This document shows positions 54,601 to 64,000 of a stretch of DNA of 64,000 nt, piece by piece. Every line of letters starts with the position of its first letter. Positions within the stretch are counted from its first letter, which is position 1. Made by a program: the position numbers and the translations under genes. Source of the DNA: Ancylostoma caninum. Lineage: Eukaryota; Nematoda; Chromadorea; Rhabditida; Ancylostomatidae. The DNA lies in assembly GCA_037903475.1 (NCBI GenBank), contig JBAJFG010000131.1:1-64000 (forward strand), written 5' to 3'. A model generated the notes under the pieces. That model was given only the letters and a program-made list of their open reading frames with translations. It ran no database searches and was not told the origin of the DNA.

Positions 54601-56382
54601 GACATTTGATGGGAACATACCAAGATGCTGGCAACGAATGCTTTGGTGCCTTCTGATGCATATACCATTTGGACGTTCGCCAGATGACAAGGGTGTCATT
54701 GCCGTCCACTCCACAGCATTTGAACTACAACAACATCGTATGTCCGTAAGAATAATCCTCACAATACGGGACAAAATCCATCCCCTTCTTCATCGATGGT
54801 GTCCACGAAATTCATTCTCTTTAGAATGTGGAAAATGTACCTCTCACAATCAGAATGGAAAATTCTGATTGTGAGAGGTACAAAAACGTACATTTGACTG
54901 TAATTGATCCCATGCATCTGTGACCTGTTCCATATCGGGAGTCCCGTATAACTCTCTAAGTGATGTTAACATCTTCAATCGAAGAGGTATTTGTGTTGTA
55001 AGCTATAATGTGCGGTAATAAGTTGTTATTTGAGTTGAAGAAGAACTATGGAGAAAAAGCACTGCATACCTGCGATCGGAATACCAGTCCCATTATCCCA
55101 CCAATGAAAAGCATGATAAAGATGATGAGGGACGCAACTGCGGACTGAAAAAAGTATTTGTAAACGGTGAATGAGGTAGGCAAACGCACATTGCGTGCAG
55201 TGGACTTGCAAATTTTTATTAGAAATCCAATAAATGAAAGCAGGTCCTCCAAATATTTTTTAAATATTTTCGTAAGACCTATACTTTTCTTAATTGTCTG
55301 TGATTTTCGATTTTGCGAGGAAATTTCATACAACTCTGGTGCGAAGCGTTGTGCCGGAAAGGGAGGCGTGGCCTAGCCCTGTGATTGGCCTGCCTCATGA
55401 ACGGACCAATCCCAGTACTCGACCGCGCCGCATCTCCCGTGTTGGAGCTCCATACCACCGTGCGACGTTAATGTGGATGCGATATTTCACGCAGCATAAA
55501 ACCGCGCGAATTGCGTAAAGCGCACGTATAACATGAGTTACACCACTGGCCGGTACAATACTTAACTGTTTGAGTAAAGGCGGATGCTCACTCTTGATAG
55601 TATTATAGTACCTCCCAAAGGAGAAAAAAAGCATACATGTAGTCTTCAAAATGCAGCGATAGTCAACTGTTATTGCATCACACGAAACGAAGCCACGCCG
55701 CGCTACCCATGCGACGCGGCAGGCCGGCTGGATGGTGTTTTCACTTATTTGTGGCACTGTTCAACTCAAACATTCTATGATGAAACACAAACAAATTAGA
55801 GTTGGAAGCTATAGGCAAAGCAAAGCACGGCAACTCCCGAAAACCAAAGCACCCAGCTCGTCTGCCGCGTCGCGTTTGCGGTGCGGCGCGGCCTCATTTT
55901 CTGCGGTGCAATAACGATTGACAATCACTGCACTCGAATTTTCTACTTGAAACAAAATATATATCCCAATGGGAAAACAATTCTATGGTAGAATATGGAC
56001 AACGTACGGCATACACCCAGAATCGAAGCTCCTTGAAAACCGAATAGACGCATATCAGCTGATTAATGATGGTGAGAGCGGAAACTACTAGAAGTATCCG
56101 AGCTACGTCCACGTAAAGTGATGGCGAGAGCAGTTCGGCGTATTGTCCTCTGGAGGCAGCCAGCCAGGCACCGTACACTATACATGCTATGGAGTAACCC
56201 TGAAACGCATGGATGTATACGGAAATCCAGAAAAATAGAGAAATAGAGGAATCACGCAAACATGGAACCTTAGACGCAAGTATTATGAAACTCACAATAA
56301 TAAGTACACTAGACACTAGAAAAGCAATACGAATCGATCGTCCACCAGCTCCATAGGCTGACCAAACGCCGAAAGTACCCAT
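51580..56382 (-). CDS. Tetraspanin (gene span, 7 exons)
   Basis: Seven exons join in phase into a 255-residue protein, the usual tetraspanin length. TM1 is in residues about 16-36, TM2 about 70-90, TM3 about 101-121 and TM4 about 216-247. The large extracellular loop (about 122-215) carries the diagnostic CCG (C154-C155-G156), the PASCC motif (C186-C187) and two further Cys (195 and 213), giving six in all. The C-terminal tail is very short, ending ARLIKK. Tetraspanins organise membrane microdomains with partner receptors. I cannot say which nematode tsp gene this is. It is convergent with madd-4, and a LINE sits just upstream of it. Confidence 0.88.
51631..52219. other. tetraspanin intron 6
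   Basis: 589 nt; contains a GC-rich patch near 52010-52050 (CGACGAGGATCCGCGACGTC). No exon seen. Confidence 0.6.
52220..52379 (-). CDS. tetraspanin exon 6: second Cys of PASCC to TM4
   Basis: Begins after TCGTTTCAG with the last base of a split Cys codon, then [31 protein letters not shown] and [17 protein letters not shown]. It supplies three loop Cys and the first half of TM4. Ends in phase 0. Confidence 0.88.
52380..54620. other. tetraspanin intron 5, 2.2 kb
   Basis: It interrupts a cysteine codon of the conserved CC pair. Contents are a GC-rich CGCCGCATCAACGATGCGTC segment near 52680 and several unexplained short frames on both strands. No exon found. Confidence 0.55.
54621..54724 (-). 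CDS. tetraspanin exon 5: CCG motif of the large loop
   Basis: After TTGTTGTAG it reads [20 protein letters not shown], then [14 protein letters not shown] and the first two bases of a Cys codon; donor GTATGT. A different frame across the same bases is open too, but lacks the tetraspanin pattern. Confidence 0.9.
54836..54882. repeat. Perfect hairpin, 21-bp arms, in tetraspanin intron 4
   Basis: Arms at 54836-54856 and 54862-54882 are exact reverse complements (ACCTCTCACAATCAGAAT core) around GGAAA. It begins 9 bases inside the intron from the exon 4 donor. Confidence 0.92.
54892..54972 (-). CDS. tetraspanin exon 4: start of the large loop
   Basis: Reads [20 protein letters not shown], then WDQLQSN, the helix that normally precedes CCG (pattern YG...T-x-A-W-D-x-x-Q). 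Acceptor GATTGAAG is weak, but the donor AAT|GTACGT and both phases fit. Confidence 0.8.
55070..55144 (-). CDS. tetraspanin exon 3: TM3
   Basis: After TTTTTTCAG it encodes [20 protein letters not shown], then VFRSQ, a hydrophobic helix with the glycine-rich face usual for tetraspanin TM3. Phase 0 at both ends. Confidence 0.85.
55145..56016. other. tetraspanin intron 2
   Basis: 872 nt with GC-rich, repeat-like patches: ATTGGCCTGCC facing GGACCAATCC near 55385-55415, GCCACGCCGCG near 55690, and GCGGTGCGGCGCGGCC near 55880. These resemble fragments of inverted-repeat elements. Confidence 0.5.
56017..56199 (-). CDS. tetraspanin exon 2: small loop and TM2
   Basis: Reads [60 protein letters not shown] and W. 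After TM2 the basic KELRFW segment matches the short cytoplasmic loop of the family. Phase 0 at both ends. Confidence 0.88.
56269..56382 (-). CDS. tetraspanin exon 1: start codon and TM1
   Basis: ATG at 56382 begins [20 protein letters not shown], then [18 protein letters not shown]. The donor is AAG|GTTCCA. The 69-nt intron after it is open and a multiple of three, so a retained form would keep the frame. Confidence 0.82.
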
Positions 56383-56397
56383 CCGACAGCCAAATGT

Positions 56398-56401
56398 CCT
56401 G
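56398..56401 (-). promoter_or_regulatory. Candidate spliced-leader acceptor before the tetraspanin ATG
   Basis: On the minus strand GTTCTTCCAG lies 16 bases upstream of the ATG. Nematode mRNAs often receive a trans-spliced leader at such an AG just before the start. It could also be an ordinary cis acceptor. Confidence 0.4.
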
Positions 56402-56488
56402 GAAGAACTTGCATTTTGCGGTGATTAAGCGCGTACAAATCGACAGAGCGAGTTCTCATAGTCGATTCCGTGAAGTGCTATCCAGAAT

Positions 56489-57942
56489 TTATTTATTTAT
56501 TTAAGAGGGCGTAAACAACAACATGTTCACGCAACAGACATTCTCATAATAAATCAAAAACAATCCCAGCAACTAACACTTTGACAAACTCAATTTAACA
56601 ATGCTAACAATAAGCATAGGTTTAAAAAAAAACTCTCAGAATTTGATTGGAAAAAAATATATAAAAAATAATACTCGAGTCAGGAAGCCAATGAGCAAGC
56701 TCTCGCAGTGGCTAATTTTTTGAACGTGAAAAGAGACATTAACAAAATATCATGGCTGAGAAACTTGTTAACTTCTGGAATAATTCTGATGGGAAAACTT
56801 CTGGATCTAATTTGTGTCCTGGTATTTGGAGTCATGAGTTTTATGGATCCACCTCTAGTTCTGGAGTCTACCACGGTGAAAAAATTAGAGGAATTTAAGC
56901 CGGTTTTCCCAGTGAGTATTTTAAAGAACATAACTAAATCATTTCTTATCCTCCTACAGCGTAAGCTAGGGATGTTGAATTGCTTTCTACGCTGCTCTCC
57001 ATTTGGAATTTGTCGGTAAGTAAGCCCACAACTACGCATCGCTAGCTTGCGTGTGAAATTATTCTGGATACTTTCCAATAAGTTTATGTCTGTTTTTTTG
57101 AAAGGAGAGAAAATGGTTGTATTACACTCCAGAATAGGGCGAACGTATGTTTTATATGCCTTAATGAGGATATGAGCGTCCTTTGTGCGAAGCGCTTTGA
57201 ATAAACTATATATTCTGAAGTTAGCTTTAGTGACCAATGATTTGTAGTGGTTTCGGAAGCACAATCTGTCATTTATCAAAATGCCCAGATCCTTCACTTC
57301 ATTCACAGTCTTAAGTGTAGTCCCTTCAATGTAGTAGTCGGTATTCGTAGGAATAGTGTTATTACCTATACGAAAAATGAAGGATTTATGCGCTGCTAGA
57401 GGCAAATCCCAGAGGTGTGACCACTCTTCCATACATTTGATGGCCTGTTGGAGTTGTTTTTTGTCATCCAGATTTTCAACAGTTTTATAAATTTTGATAT
57501 CGTCAGCGTACATCTGACAGGTCACGCCAAACCTAGAAATTTTTTCCGGCAAATCGAAAGTATATATCAAAAATAGAATCGGTGAGAGCACACCGCCTTG
57601 AGGTACTCCGCTATGGACACAAAACTCTGAAGAGAAAGAATGACCTATTCTGACGCGATATTCCCGATTTTCGAGGAAGTTTTGGATCCAATTGGTCAGT
57701 CTCGGATGTAAACCAATCATTTTCAACTTACTTATAAGTTTACCGTGCGGTACCCTATCGAAGGCTTTTGCGAAGTCAAAGTACACGACGTGAGTTTGGT
57801 TCTTTGTATCTATTGCCTTGGTCCAGTCATTAATTGATGAAAGGAGAGCTGTCTCTGTGGATCGACCCTTCCAAAACCCATGCTGATTTCGCGATATGAT
57901 GTTGTTTCGATCTAAGTGCTCGACAATGGATTTTTTTACAAT
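56489..57942 (-). mobile_element. 5'-truncated CR1/Jockey-like LINE
   Basis: An open reverse-transcriptase frame (56680-57942), a 3' UTR of about 190 bases and a (TAAA)n tail at 56489-56505 read in the minus direction. The 5' end breaks off inside the RT domain with no endonuclease, as expected from incomplete reverse transcription. The microsatellite-like tail fits CR1-type LINEs. Confidence 0.85.
56680..57942 (-). CDS. LINE reverse transcriptase, N-terminally truncated (420 codons)
   Basis: The frame opens at a stop near 57945 with KKSIVEHLD and QHGFWKGRST. It continues with the RT motifs YFDFAKAFDRVPHGKL (catalytic Asp), SGVPQGGVLSPILFLIY, YADDIKIYK (catalytic Asp pair) and, near the end, RPILECNTTIFSPF. 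This set is typical of CR1/Jockey LINE RTs. No stop or frameshift interrupts it, so the insertion is fairly young. The first in-frame start codon accepted by an ORF caller (57786) is not biologically meaningful, since the N-terminus was lost on insertion. Confidence 0.9.
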   Translation of the reverse strand: MVKKSIVEHLDRNNIISRNQHGFWKGRSTETALLSSINDWTKAIDTKNQTHVVYFDFAKAFDRVPHGKLISKLKMIGLHPRLTNWIQNFLENREYRVRIGHSFSSEFCVHSGVPQGGVLSPILFLIYTFDLPEKISRFGVTCQMYADDIKIYKTVENLDDKKQLQQAIKCMEEWSHLWDLPLAAHKSFIFRIGNNTIPTNTDYYIEGTTLKTVNEVKDLGILINDRLCFRNHYKSLVTKANFRIYSLFKALRTKDAHILIKAYKTYVRPILECNTTIFSPFKKTDINLLESIQNNFTRKLAMRSCGLTYRQIPNGEQRRKQFNIPSLRCRRIRNDLVMFFKILTGKTGLNSSNFFTVVDSRTRGGSIKLMTPNTRTQIRSRSFPIRIIPEVNKFLSHDILLMSLFTFKKLATARACSLAS

Positions 57943-59105
57943 TTACCTTACCATACCCTCGTGAGAATTCTCTGGAACAGCTCGCATAAAGAAAGAGTAC
58001 GAGCAGAAAAATGTTTACTGAGAATCCAGTGAACCATTGCTGTGAGTCTAAGCAGTGCGTAGCTACGATTCACCATTTATGGCCATTGATCAGGGCCTTC
58101 GAAAATCAAAGTGGACAAAAATGGTTCAAATTTTCGCGTGCCAAGAGCTGGATATTAGAGGCAACATCTCACTTAGGATTTTTACACGAAAAGAATCTCT
58201 ATGAGACGCCGATCACAATGCTATATATGATTTTCCACGAAATTGCCGAAAACCCCGTTTTTCATACCCCGGGTATTCGAGACCATCATCCAACCCGGTG
58301 CAGCGCTCTACACTCCAAGTTTCCTTGAAAGAATCGTAGATGTCGACTTGAAATAGAACTCGCCCAGACTTGCCCCAGACTGGAAAATCAACAATTTACG
58401 ACTAGCAAAATTCGATTTTTTGTCAAGAAGTTTCGTTATGAACATCCAGGAAACGTCGCTGCAGAAGACAGGCACAGAAGGCGCAGGCCGATTGGAGTGT
58501 CACACGAAAAGGACGTAAGGATGCCACTGGGGCCGTGTTGCAGAGCTTTCGCTAACTGGAGAAGAACAGATAAGTTACGATCATTCTCTGACAGTAGCTT
58601 TTGCTGGGTGGAACCTGTTCGGAACAACGGATAGCAGTGTTTATTGATTTGGCAGCAGAAGTTATAGAGCAGCAGCAAAATACATAAGGTGGAAAGACAA
58701 TAATACATATTCAGACAGATATTCCGGAGCCGATAGATCATTAAAAAATTGAATTAAAAAGCTCTTGTAGCACCGGTTAGTTTCGTGTTGTTGTTGCTCT
58801 CTCAGTACTGTTTATGTGATCATTGCGCCCATTTATTCATAAACATAAGTCTTTTTTTCTTTTTTAGGCACCTTTTTTAAATATTCAGAAGTACGGCACT
58901 GAACGGGTGTTCGTTCCCCCCAATATTGGGAATTTTCTTGTGGATTCGAGAAACAAAAATATTCGAAGGCAGCCTTTCATCTCAGAATCGATGTTGAGAT
59001 TTCTAACATCAGAAGCATCTTCAGGCGACGCCAGTGGTAATGCTATACACATTTTTTTCGCAGAGGTGTCCAAAACTCTTTTTCGCACCTATCCTTTTTG
59101 TATAG
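57943..59105. other. Intergenic region with one possible exon
   Basis: Between the LINE and the TM exon. A block at 58868-59036 has a good TTTTTTAG acceptor and GTAATG donor and encodes IQKYGTERVFVPPNIGNFLV onward (56 codons), protein-like but unrecognised. Its phase 1 end does not match the TM exon that follows. Confidence 0.4.
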
Positions 59106-59236
59106 TTCGAGCTGTGTGTTGCAACAGCTGCCACAAGTGGTTGCGGAGTTGGACATGCTGTGGCAGCGGTGTTGGGAGTGCAACTCCTTGTGGTAGCTGT
59201 CGCAGCTATCTTCCTGGACTCTCCAGAAAACAAGAG
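59106..59236 (+). CDS. Candidate exon with one transmembrane helix
   Basis: After TTTTTGTATAG the frame reads FELCVATAATSGCGVGHAVA, AVLGVQLLVVAVAAIFLD and SPENK. The hydrophobic stretch of about 20 residues would span a membrane. It ends in phase 2, matching the next candidate exon. A competing frame from 59064 (acceptor TTCGCAG) is cysteine-rich (VRAVCCNSCHKW, WTCCGSG) and joins in phase to 58868-59036, so the correct frame is open. Confidence 0.4.
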
Positions 59237-60043
59237 GTTCAGACCAGGTTTTTTTTTCAGCACCGTGGTGAGAAAATATATACAACACTGTGAACAGCGT
59301 CGCCTAGAGAATCTTCTAACGTTAAAACTTTAATATCGATGTTGAGGTGGGATGCCGCCTTCAAAGTCGATTTATCAGACCTACATACGTACGAGGAGAA
59401 AGCCACTGCTGTTAATGGCTTACGCTCAACCTCCGTTTCGTACTTTACACTTATACGAAAGCTGAGCTGGAAGCGTAGGACTTCCCCCAGTACTCATAGA
59501 ACTGGCTGACCCCCAAAAAAAATGAATACTTTCCTCGTTCTTCACGCTTTTTCTCAACTTCTAATCCGCGTCTGATTTTTGACCATTCTTTTAAATATAA
59601 GTGACTCAAATAGGACAGAGATAAGAGTCCGCAACAGCCATGAAGCTAGTCGAAAGTCCTACTGAGTCACCAGTTTAGTTAATCGATCTTTATTACTACG
59701 TCCCGTGTCGTAGTGTGCTAATATATCACAAGAAATTCAAAAACAATGTCAACCGAAAACTGGATAGGGGTCGCTGCACACCTTTGCCACAGTTTGGGAA
59801 ATTTCTGGAGAAACTCATCAGAAGAGATGGCGGTTAGAAAACCAAAAACTTGGTTGACGCTTGGACGACTACTTACTTGTTTGCTCGTCTCTACAGCGTC
59901 CCGAGGCTGCTTTTCTTCTCTGCTTCACAAATTTTCAGCTGCGTAGTCGTTAATGGGTCAATAGTGTGATAATAAAATTATAACAATATCTACACTAGAT
60001 AGGAATGTAGGACGCATTGAGCACCTTCGAAGCAACAACTCAG

Positions 60044-60133
60044 GATACTAGCCGGCATGAATGTAAATATATATCCTAGTCAAGAAAAGCCAGCAGTACC
60101 AGTAACTGAGGAGGATGAAGTGGAGGAAAAACC
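60044..60133 (+). CDS. Candidate exon, acidic tail
   Basis: Acceptor AACTCAG, donor AAACC|GTAAGT. Joined to the previous exon it reads R-ILAGMNVNIYPSQEK, then PAVPVTEEDEVEEKP. The strongly acidic end after a TM helix suggests a short cytoplasmic tail. No family recognised. Confidence 0.45.
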
Positions 60134-62145
60134 GTAAGTAACGATCCTAAACCTACCAACCTAAAGTGCCTATTAACCACTGGAAAGCTATGTAACTCAG
60201 TAAATTGAAGACCAGACAAACTCTCAACTCGTTCAAAACCTCAGTTACAATGACGCTCTAGAGTGTCATCCTCATCGACGCTATAAAAAGCAGCACGTCA
60301 CTCAGTAGCGGTTGGAAATTGCCCGAAGAGGATGTTGAAGAGCTAAAGAAGAGAGCGCACAAAGTGAACTGAGACTAGATTCCGTCGCTATTCTTGGAAT
60401 TCCACGCTGCTGATGTCGTTCACATCAAGAAAGATTGTTGGATTTCAGTTTTCTAGGAATGCAATGAATTGAGAAGAAATTTGGAGTCTATGCTCATTTT
60501 TGGGACACGGTACAGAACCAGCACACGGTTGCACAGCGAAAACCGGATAAGGTTTTAGCAATGAGGACATCAAACACAAGAGGGACGTTTCAATAAAATG
60601 GTGGTTCCCAGAGCCAGCAGTAACACTATGTATGCACAATTATATGTGGACTGAGCCGGTCCTGTCCTCATCAAAATTACTTAATGGCAAATTACTCCAC
60701 CCGAATTGAGTTCCTTCGTGAGCCTCTCAGAGAATTTACTGAAATCCTAGAATCGTAAGAGTTCAAATGCCTCATCTTATTCTCTTAAAATTCCGATACG
60801 TGATTGTATAAAAATGATAATGAATAATACAACAGTATAAGGAGGGTGCGTTGTTGAACGATTTTCAATTCATTGCACAGACGATTTTTTTACACCCATC
60901 TGCACCTCAATGACTAGCCCATACCCCAAGAAAAGTATCTGAATTCCAAGGAGAATAGAAGGCCGAAAATACAAAGAAATGAGCAACCACAGTCCATGGT
61001 TCAAAAATTCAATATTGATTCGAAAAAATCTTAATAATTCAATACATAGTTGCAACGTTTCCCTGACAAATCGGGGTACGAAGCTCTGCCTTGTCTTTAA
61101 AAAGAAGATATTAGGAAACGGGCGTAAATAATAGCTCAGATGCATCATTGGGTATCAAAACGCAGGCATGATTACCCAAGGGTAGGAGCTGGACATACAG
61201 AACGATACCTATGGCTAAACTTGTTTAGGGTTGTCAGGTAAGGAGTAAGTTTGAGTACGCTACCACGTCCAAGTACCTGGGTGATTCTCAGTCATGCATC
61301 GTGGCCCATGTTAGGATCCTACTGCATTCCTATATGTCCTTTTTTTCGGTAATTTGAAGAAATTGGCCCTGTTTTTGCAGCATTTTGTGAGGGATGGGTT
61401 TTTTTTTTCAAGAGACAAGGAGAAGATCTCGAGCTGAACTGGCTTGTTCATATTCTTGTGTGTTCAGTTTATAAGAGGGCAACAACAGAAGCCAGTGCAA
61501 TTAGTAAAATTATACCAAATAGGAAACTCTGGACGCTGTTCATTCGAATAAATGTAATGGTACTTCTCGAAAATAATTTATTCGAATGAATTCGGTAAAT
61601 TTTGAATGTTGACAACATTGAAACTATAAGAAAGGAAAATCAGAAAAATTGTCTGTCATTCCATGAAGCACATATTTATGCAGATTTCTCGCAAAATATA
61701 TAATTGTATTTTATAGAAAAGCGCCGAATTGAAAAACACAAGGCACAAAGTGTTATAGTACGACAATAGTAGAACGATAATTTCGGATAAATTGACAACT
61801 AGGGAGATATTATGGGTTCAGTAGTATGAAAAAGGAACGAGAAAAAAAAAACTGGGAAAGTACACAGTGGTTTTGCCGAGAACTATGTACTTATAGAAAG
61901 ACCCTCAGAGCCTAAAAAAACGAGACATTCGGGTTGAAAAGAATTTCAGAACTGACGTCCTTCCCCGGAAAAGTGCGGTGATGCGAATCTGCGATAACGA
62001 GGACCAGCCCTGTTTCCGTTTCAGACGGTGTTAAATACAAACAACAACTGTAAAAAGGTGTTTTCGCGCTCGGTTGACACGAAAACGAAGAGCTGTGAGT
62101 TCAAAACTGATAATGACGTGAAGGAGTGTCTGTGCAAACGCTGAG
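60134..62145. other. Intron or intergenic DNA
   Basis: Contains a MITE copy (61141-61300) and a 15-bp inverted repeat (61539-61553/61576-61590). No exon seen. Whether the exons on either side belong to one gene is unresolved. Confidence 0.45.
61141..61300. mobile_element. MITE copy, ACCCAGGG family
   Basis: Starts TGCATCATTGGGTATC, with GATTACCCAAGGG further in, and ends CCTGGGTGATTCTCAGTCAT. It is about 160 bp and related to the copies at 7937, 22551 and 46077. Confidence 0.6.
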
Positions 62146-62548
62146 CAAACCGTTCCTAAACAATTTGTTTTGGCGGACACTGATAAACATCCGGCGGACA
62201 GCTCTAATATTGAAATTCTCGAGTTTAATTGGCCTATGACGAAGCGCCTTGGCATACAGAAGGAATCTAGCAAATATGTTTTCAGGAGGCCCGTCTCTGA
62301 GATTGGAAAACTCCATAGCGTTCCCATTCTCGATGGGAATCAGCTTGTTCCCGCTGCAAATGCACGAACGTCATGGTTTCACCATGGTGGCGGTCTAAGG
62401 AAAATCGCAAGGGGAACCAGTTCGCGAAACACGAACTTCGATCGATCACCGAGAAACACGTCGTCTTTCGGAGGTCGAGCTACTGAGTGGTGGAAAATCA
62501 CAAATGACGTGAGAAAGAGATATGATGGATTACTGTATTGTTATTCGA
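62146..62548 (+). CDS. Exon of an unrecognised gene
   Basis: Open frame reading QTVPKQFVLADTDKHPADSS, then ILEFNWPMTKRLGIQKES, PVSEIGKLHSVPILDGNQLV and KRYDGLLYCYS. It ends in phase 1 at TCGA|GTGAGT, a strong donor, and joins exactly to the next two exons. The start is uncertain: GCTGAG at 62145 is a weak acceptor; an AG at 62126 would fit the phase of the exon at 60044. No known domain; composition is polar and basic. Confidence 0.55.
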
Positions 62549-63040
62549 GTGAGTAAGCTTCGATTCTGTTAAAAAAAAAGAAGCGATGATGGCGTAACGT
62601 AACAGTCGTGGTGACGGTCTCTCACCAGTAAGGAGCAGTGGTAGTCGCAGATGTATGGGATGAGGGAAAGTAGTCGCCGCAAAGGTCCAAAATTTCGAGA
62701 ACATGTTCATCGAGTGCTACTTACTTTTTTGTTATTAATTAGTTTTAAATTTCGAGTTTTTAGGTAAAGAATTTATTTTGAATTCGAGTGTCCAAACACA
62801 AATATTCAGCTAATGTTAATAGAAATAAAGAAACAAAATTCGAGCTGTTGCAAAATTATATCTGATTCCGGTTCCTCTGCACCTTCGAAAAAAAAAACAT
62901 AACACTGTTTTTATTCCTCCAGGATAACTCACTGTTTTACGGGCTGGGCTAGGATTCATGGAACGCTAACCAAACAAACCAACGATGGCTAGCGTGACTG
63001 ACGATATTAGAGAACAATTAAAATTACTTAGTAGGCACAG
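62549..63040. other. Intron
   Basis: 492 nt, AT-rich, ending GTAGGCACAG. Nothing else seen. Confidence 0.5.
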
Positions 63041-63112
63041 TGGGTCAAAATCAGTTTGGTTACCTGGTTTCGCCTACTTATGCATTCATGGATCCCAGCC
63101 CTGGCGGTGCCA
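63041..63112 (+). CDS. Next exon of the unrecognised gene
   Basis: Enters in phase 1, completing an ATG codon with the previous A, and reads GQNQFGYLVSPTYAFMDPSP, then GGA. It ends in phase 1 at GCCA|GTAAGG. The frame runs on into AT-rich DNA, but the donor is better. Confidence 0.55.
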
Positions 63113-63652
63113 GTAAGGGAGACTTTGAATTACTCCACAGTTTCGCATCTGTCGAGCTCAAACCTCACTACATACATACGTATTTCAAGATCCATGAGTT
63201 GTTCAAGCATTTGGAGAAAATGAAATGTGGAATATTTGGCAGAATTTTTTCATCGAACTTCGAACGCTTTGAACGAGCCCCTTCATTACAACTACACTTG
63301 TTACAAATCCATGCCATCTACTCCTACTTCTTATCCATTCTTCTTACTTGTTTATTGATCGGTTTGTTTATATACATTACATTACATCGCATATCCATAT
63401 GAATACGATGTATAGATTAAAGGGCAAGTTATCTTGATAGACAGACATATGTACTTAAATGCATGCATTTCAACATCAAAAACTACACATTATGAGAAAT
63501 GGATCTCCTGATTTTAACTTATTGTTAGTTGTTTAGCTACTCGTCAATGACCTTTTCGTATCAAGAGTTTTCATTCGGGACCCTTATGTTTTGCTGAGCT
63601 TTAAATATTCAGAAAGTGCTCTGTAACGAAGGATTTCTTTCTCATTCCGTAG
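63113..63652. other. Intron
   Basis: 540 nt, AT-rich, ending TTCTCATTCCGTAG. The open frame continuing from the previous exon becomes hydrophobic and repetitive and is not taken as coding. Confidence 0.5.
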
Positions 63653-63769
63653 TTCATTTCTTTGGAGCACCCCTATGCACGGGAAGAATTTTGGATGAAC
63701 CAAAAAGAGCGTCAATATCCACTCACACGTTCGAACGTGGGCATCTCCAATTGTATGAACTCAATAAAG
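63653..63769 (+). CDS. Last visible exon of the unrecognised gene
   Basis: Phase 1 at both ends (2 + 38 codons + 1). Reads HFFGAPLCTGRILDEPKRAS, then ISTHTFERGHLQLYELNK. Donor AAAG|GTCAGT. The gene continues beyond the right edge. I do not recognise the family. Confidence 0.55.
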
Positions 63770-64000
63770 GTCAGTTTCAGAATAAAAAAGAATAAGTAAT
63801 CAAATAGAAACGAATAATGGAGGAAACAGTCGATTAACAGATAAATAAACTAGAAAAGAATTGAGTAAGTGAAGAAAAAGTGGAGCGACAACAAGATTCG
63901 ACTTGGAAGAGTTCCTCCTTGGTTTTGCTAGAGAGATGCTGAGCATTCTTGCTGACTAATATTTTGGTAAGTATCAAAGGGCAGCGCAACGTTTTCTCGA
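63770..64000. other. Intron running off the window
   Basis: AT-rich, 231 nt, no further exon before the edge. Confidence 0.5.

Noticed and set aside
54556..54774. 72-codon minus-strand frame with RCCCSSN resembling a tetraspanin CC motif
   Set aside because: The neighbouring frame, starting at an acceptor, encodes FKCCGVDG and joins in phase with the other exons, so this one is the shadow.
56708..57019. 103-codon plus-strand frame
   Set aside because: Antisense shadow of the LINE reverse transcriptase.
1..64000. tRNA or rRNA genes
   Set aside because: I looked for TTCGA-type T-loops with matching arms and for rRNA-like blocks and saw none; a covariance-model search would settle it.

Overview
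The window looks like nuclear DNA of a parasitic nematode, most likely a strongylid such as a hookworm. Genes are cut into many short exons. Introns end in TTTCAG-like acceptors, and several are only 51-78 bases long. Intergenic and intronic DNA is AT-rich and packed with small inverted-repeat transposons. The species cannot be fixed from this sequence alone. There is no bacterial-type operon structure, CRISPR array, rRNA gene or recognisable tRNA.

Layout. (1) 1-2280, minus strand: the 5' half of a BEL/Pao retrotransposon gag-pol frame, open for 760 codons and running off the left edge. It has a zinc knuckle and an aspartic protease site. GC-rich DNA behind it (about 2281-3800) probably holds its leader and LTR. 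(2) 11562-48310, plus strand: a 22-exon gene of the ADAMTS-like/punctin family, best matched to nematode madd-4. The exons join in consistent phase into 907 residues: TSP1 repeats, cysteine-rich module, more TSP1 repeats, one Ig domain, three more TSP1 repeats and the start of a PLAC motif. The signal peptide and the first part of TSP1 repeat 1 were not found. About 40 residues between repeat 1 and the cysteine-rich module also seem to be missing. (3) 51580-56382, minus strand: a complete 7-exon tetraspanin of 255 residues, convergent with madd-4. (4) 56489-57942, minus strand: a 5'-truncated CR1/Jockey-like LINE ending about 106 bases upstream of the tetraspanin start codon. (5) about 59106-63769, plus strand: phase-compatible exons of one or two unrecognised genes, the last continuing past the right edge.

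Between genes the window holds a hAT-type MITE with perfect 8-base target duplications, an older relative split by a TA-inserted (Tc1/mariner-type) MITE, and a dispersed MITE family with ACCCAGGGTAATC-like ends. It also holds a 50-bp minisatellite (about 17 units), an AT-rich block and several perfect hairpins, one with 32-bp arms and a 3-base loop.

Biology. In C. elegans, MADD-4 (Ce-Punctin) is a secreted synaptic organiser that positions acetylcholine and GABA receptors at neuromuscular junctions, made as long and short isoforms from different promoters. The 10.6-kb intron at 30517-41132 is one place where a short-isoform start could lie here, but I could not identify one. The tetraspanin is an integral membrane organiser with no visible functional link to madd-4.
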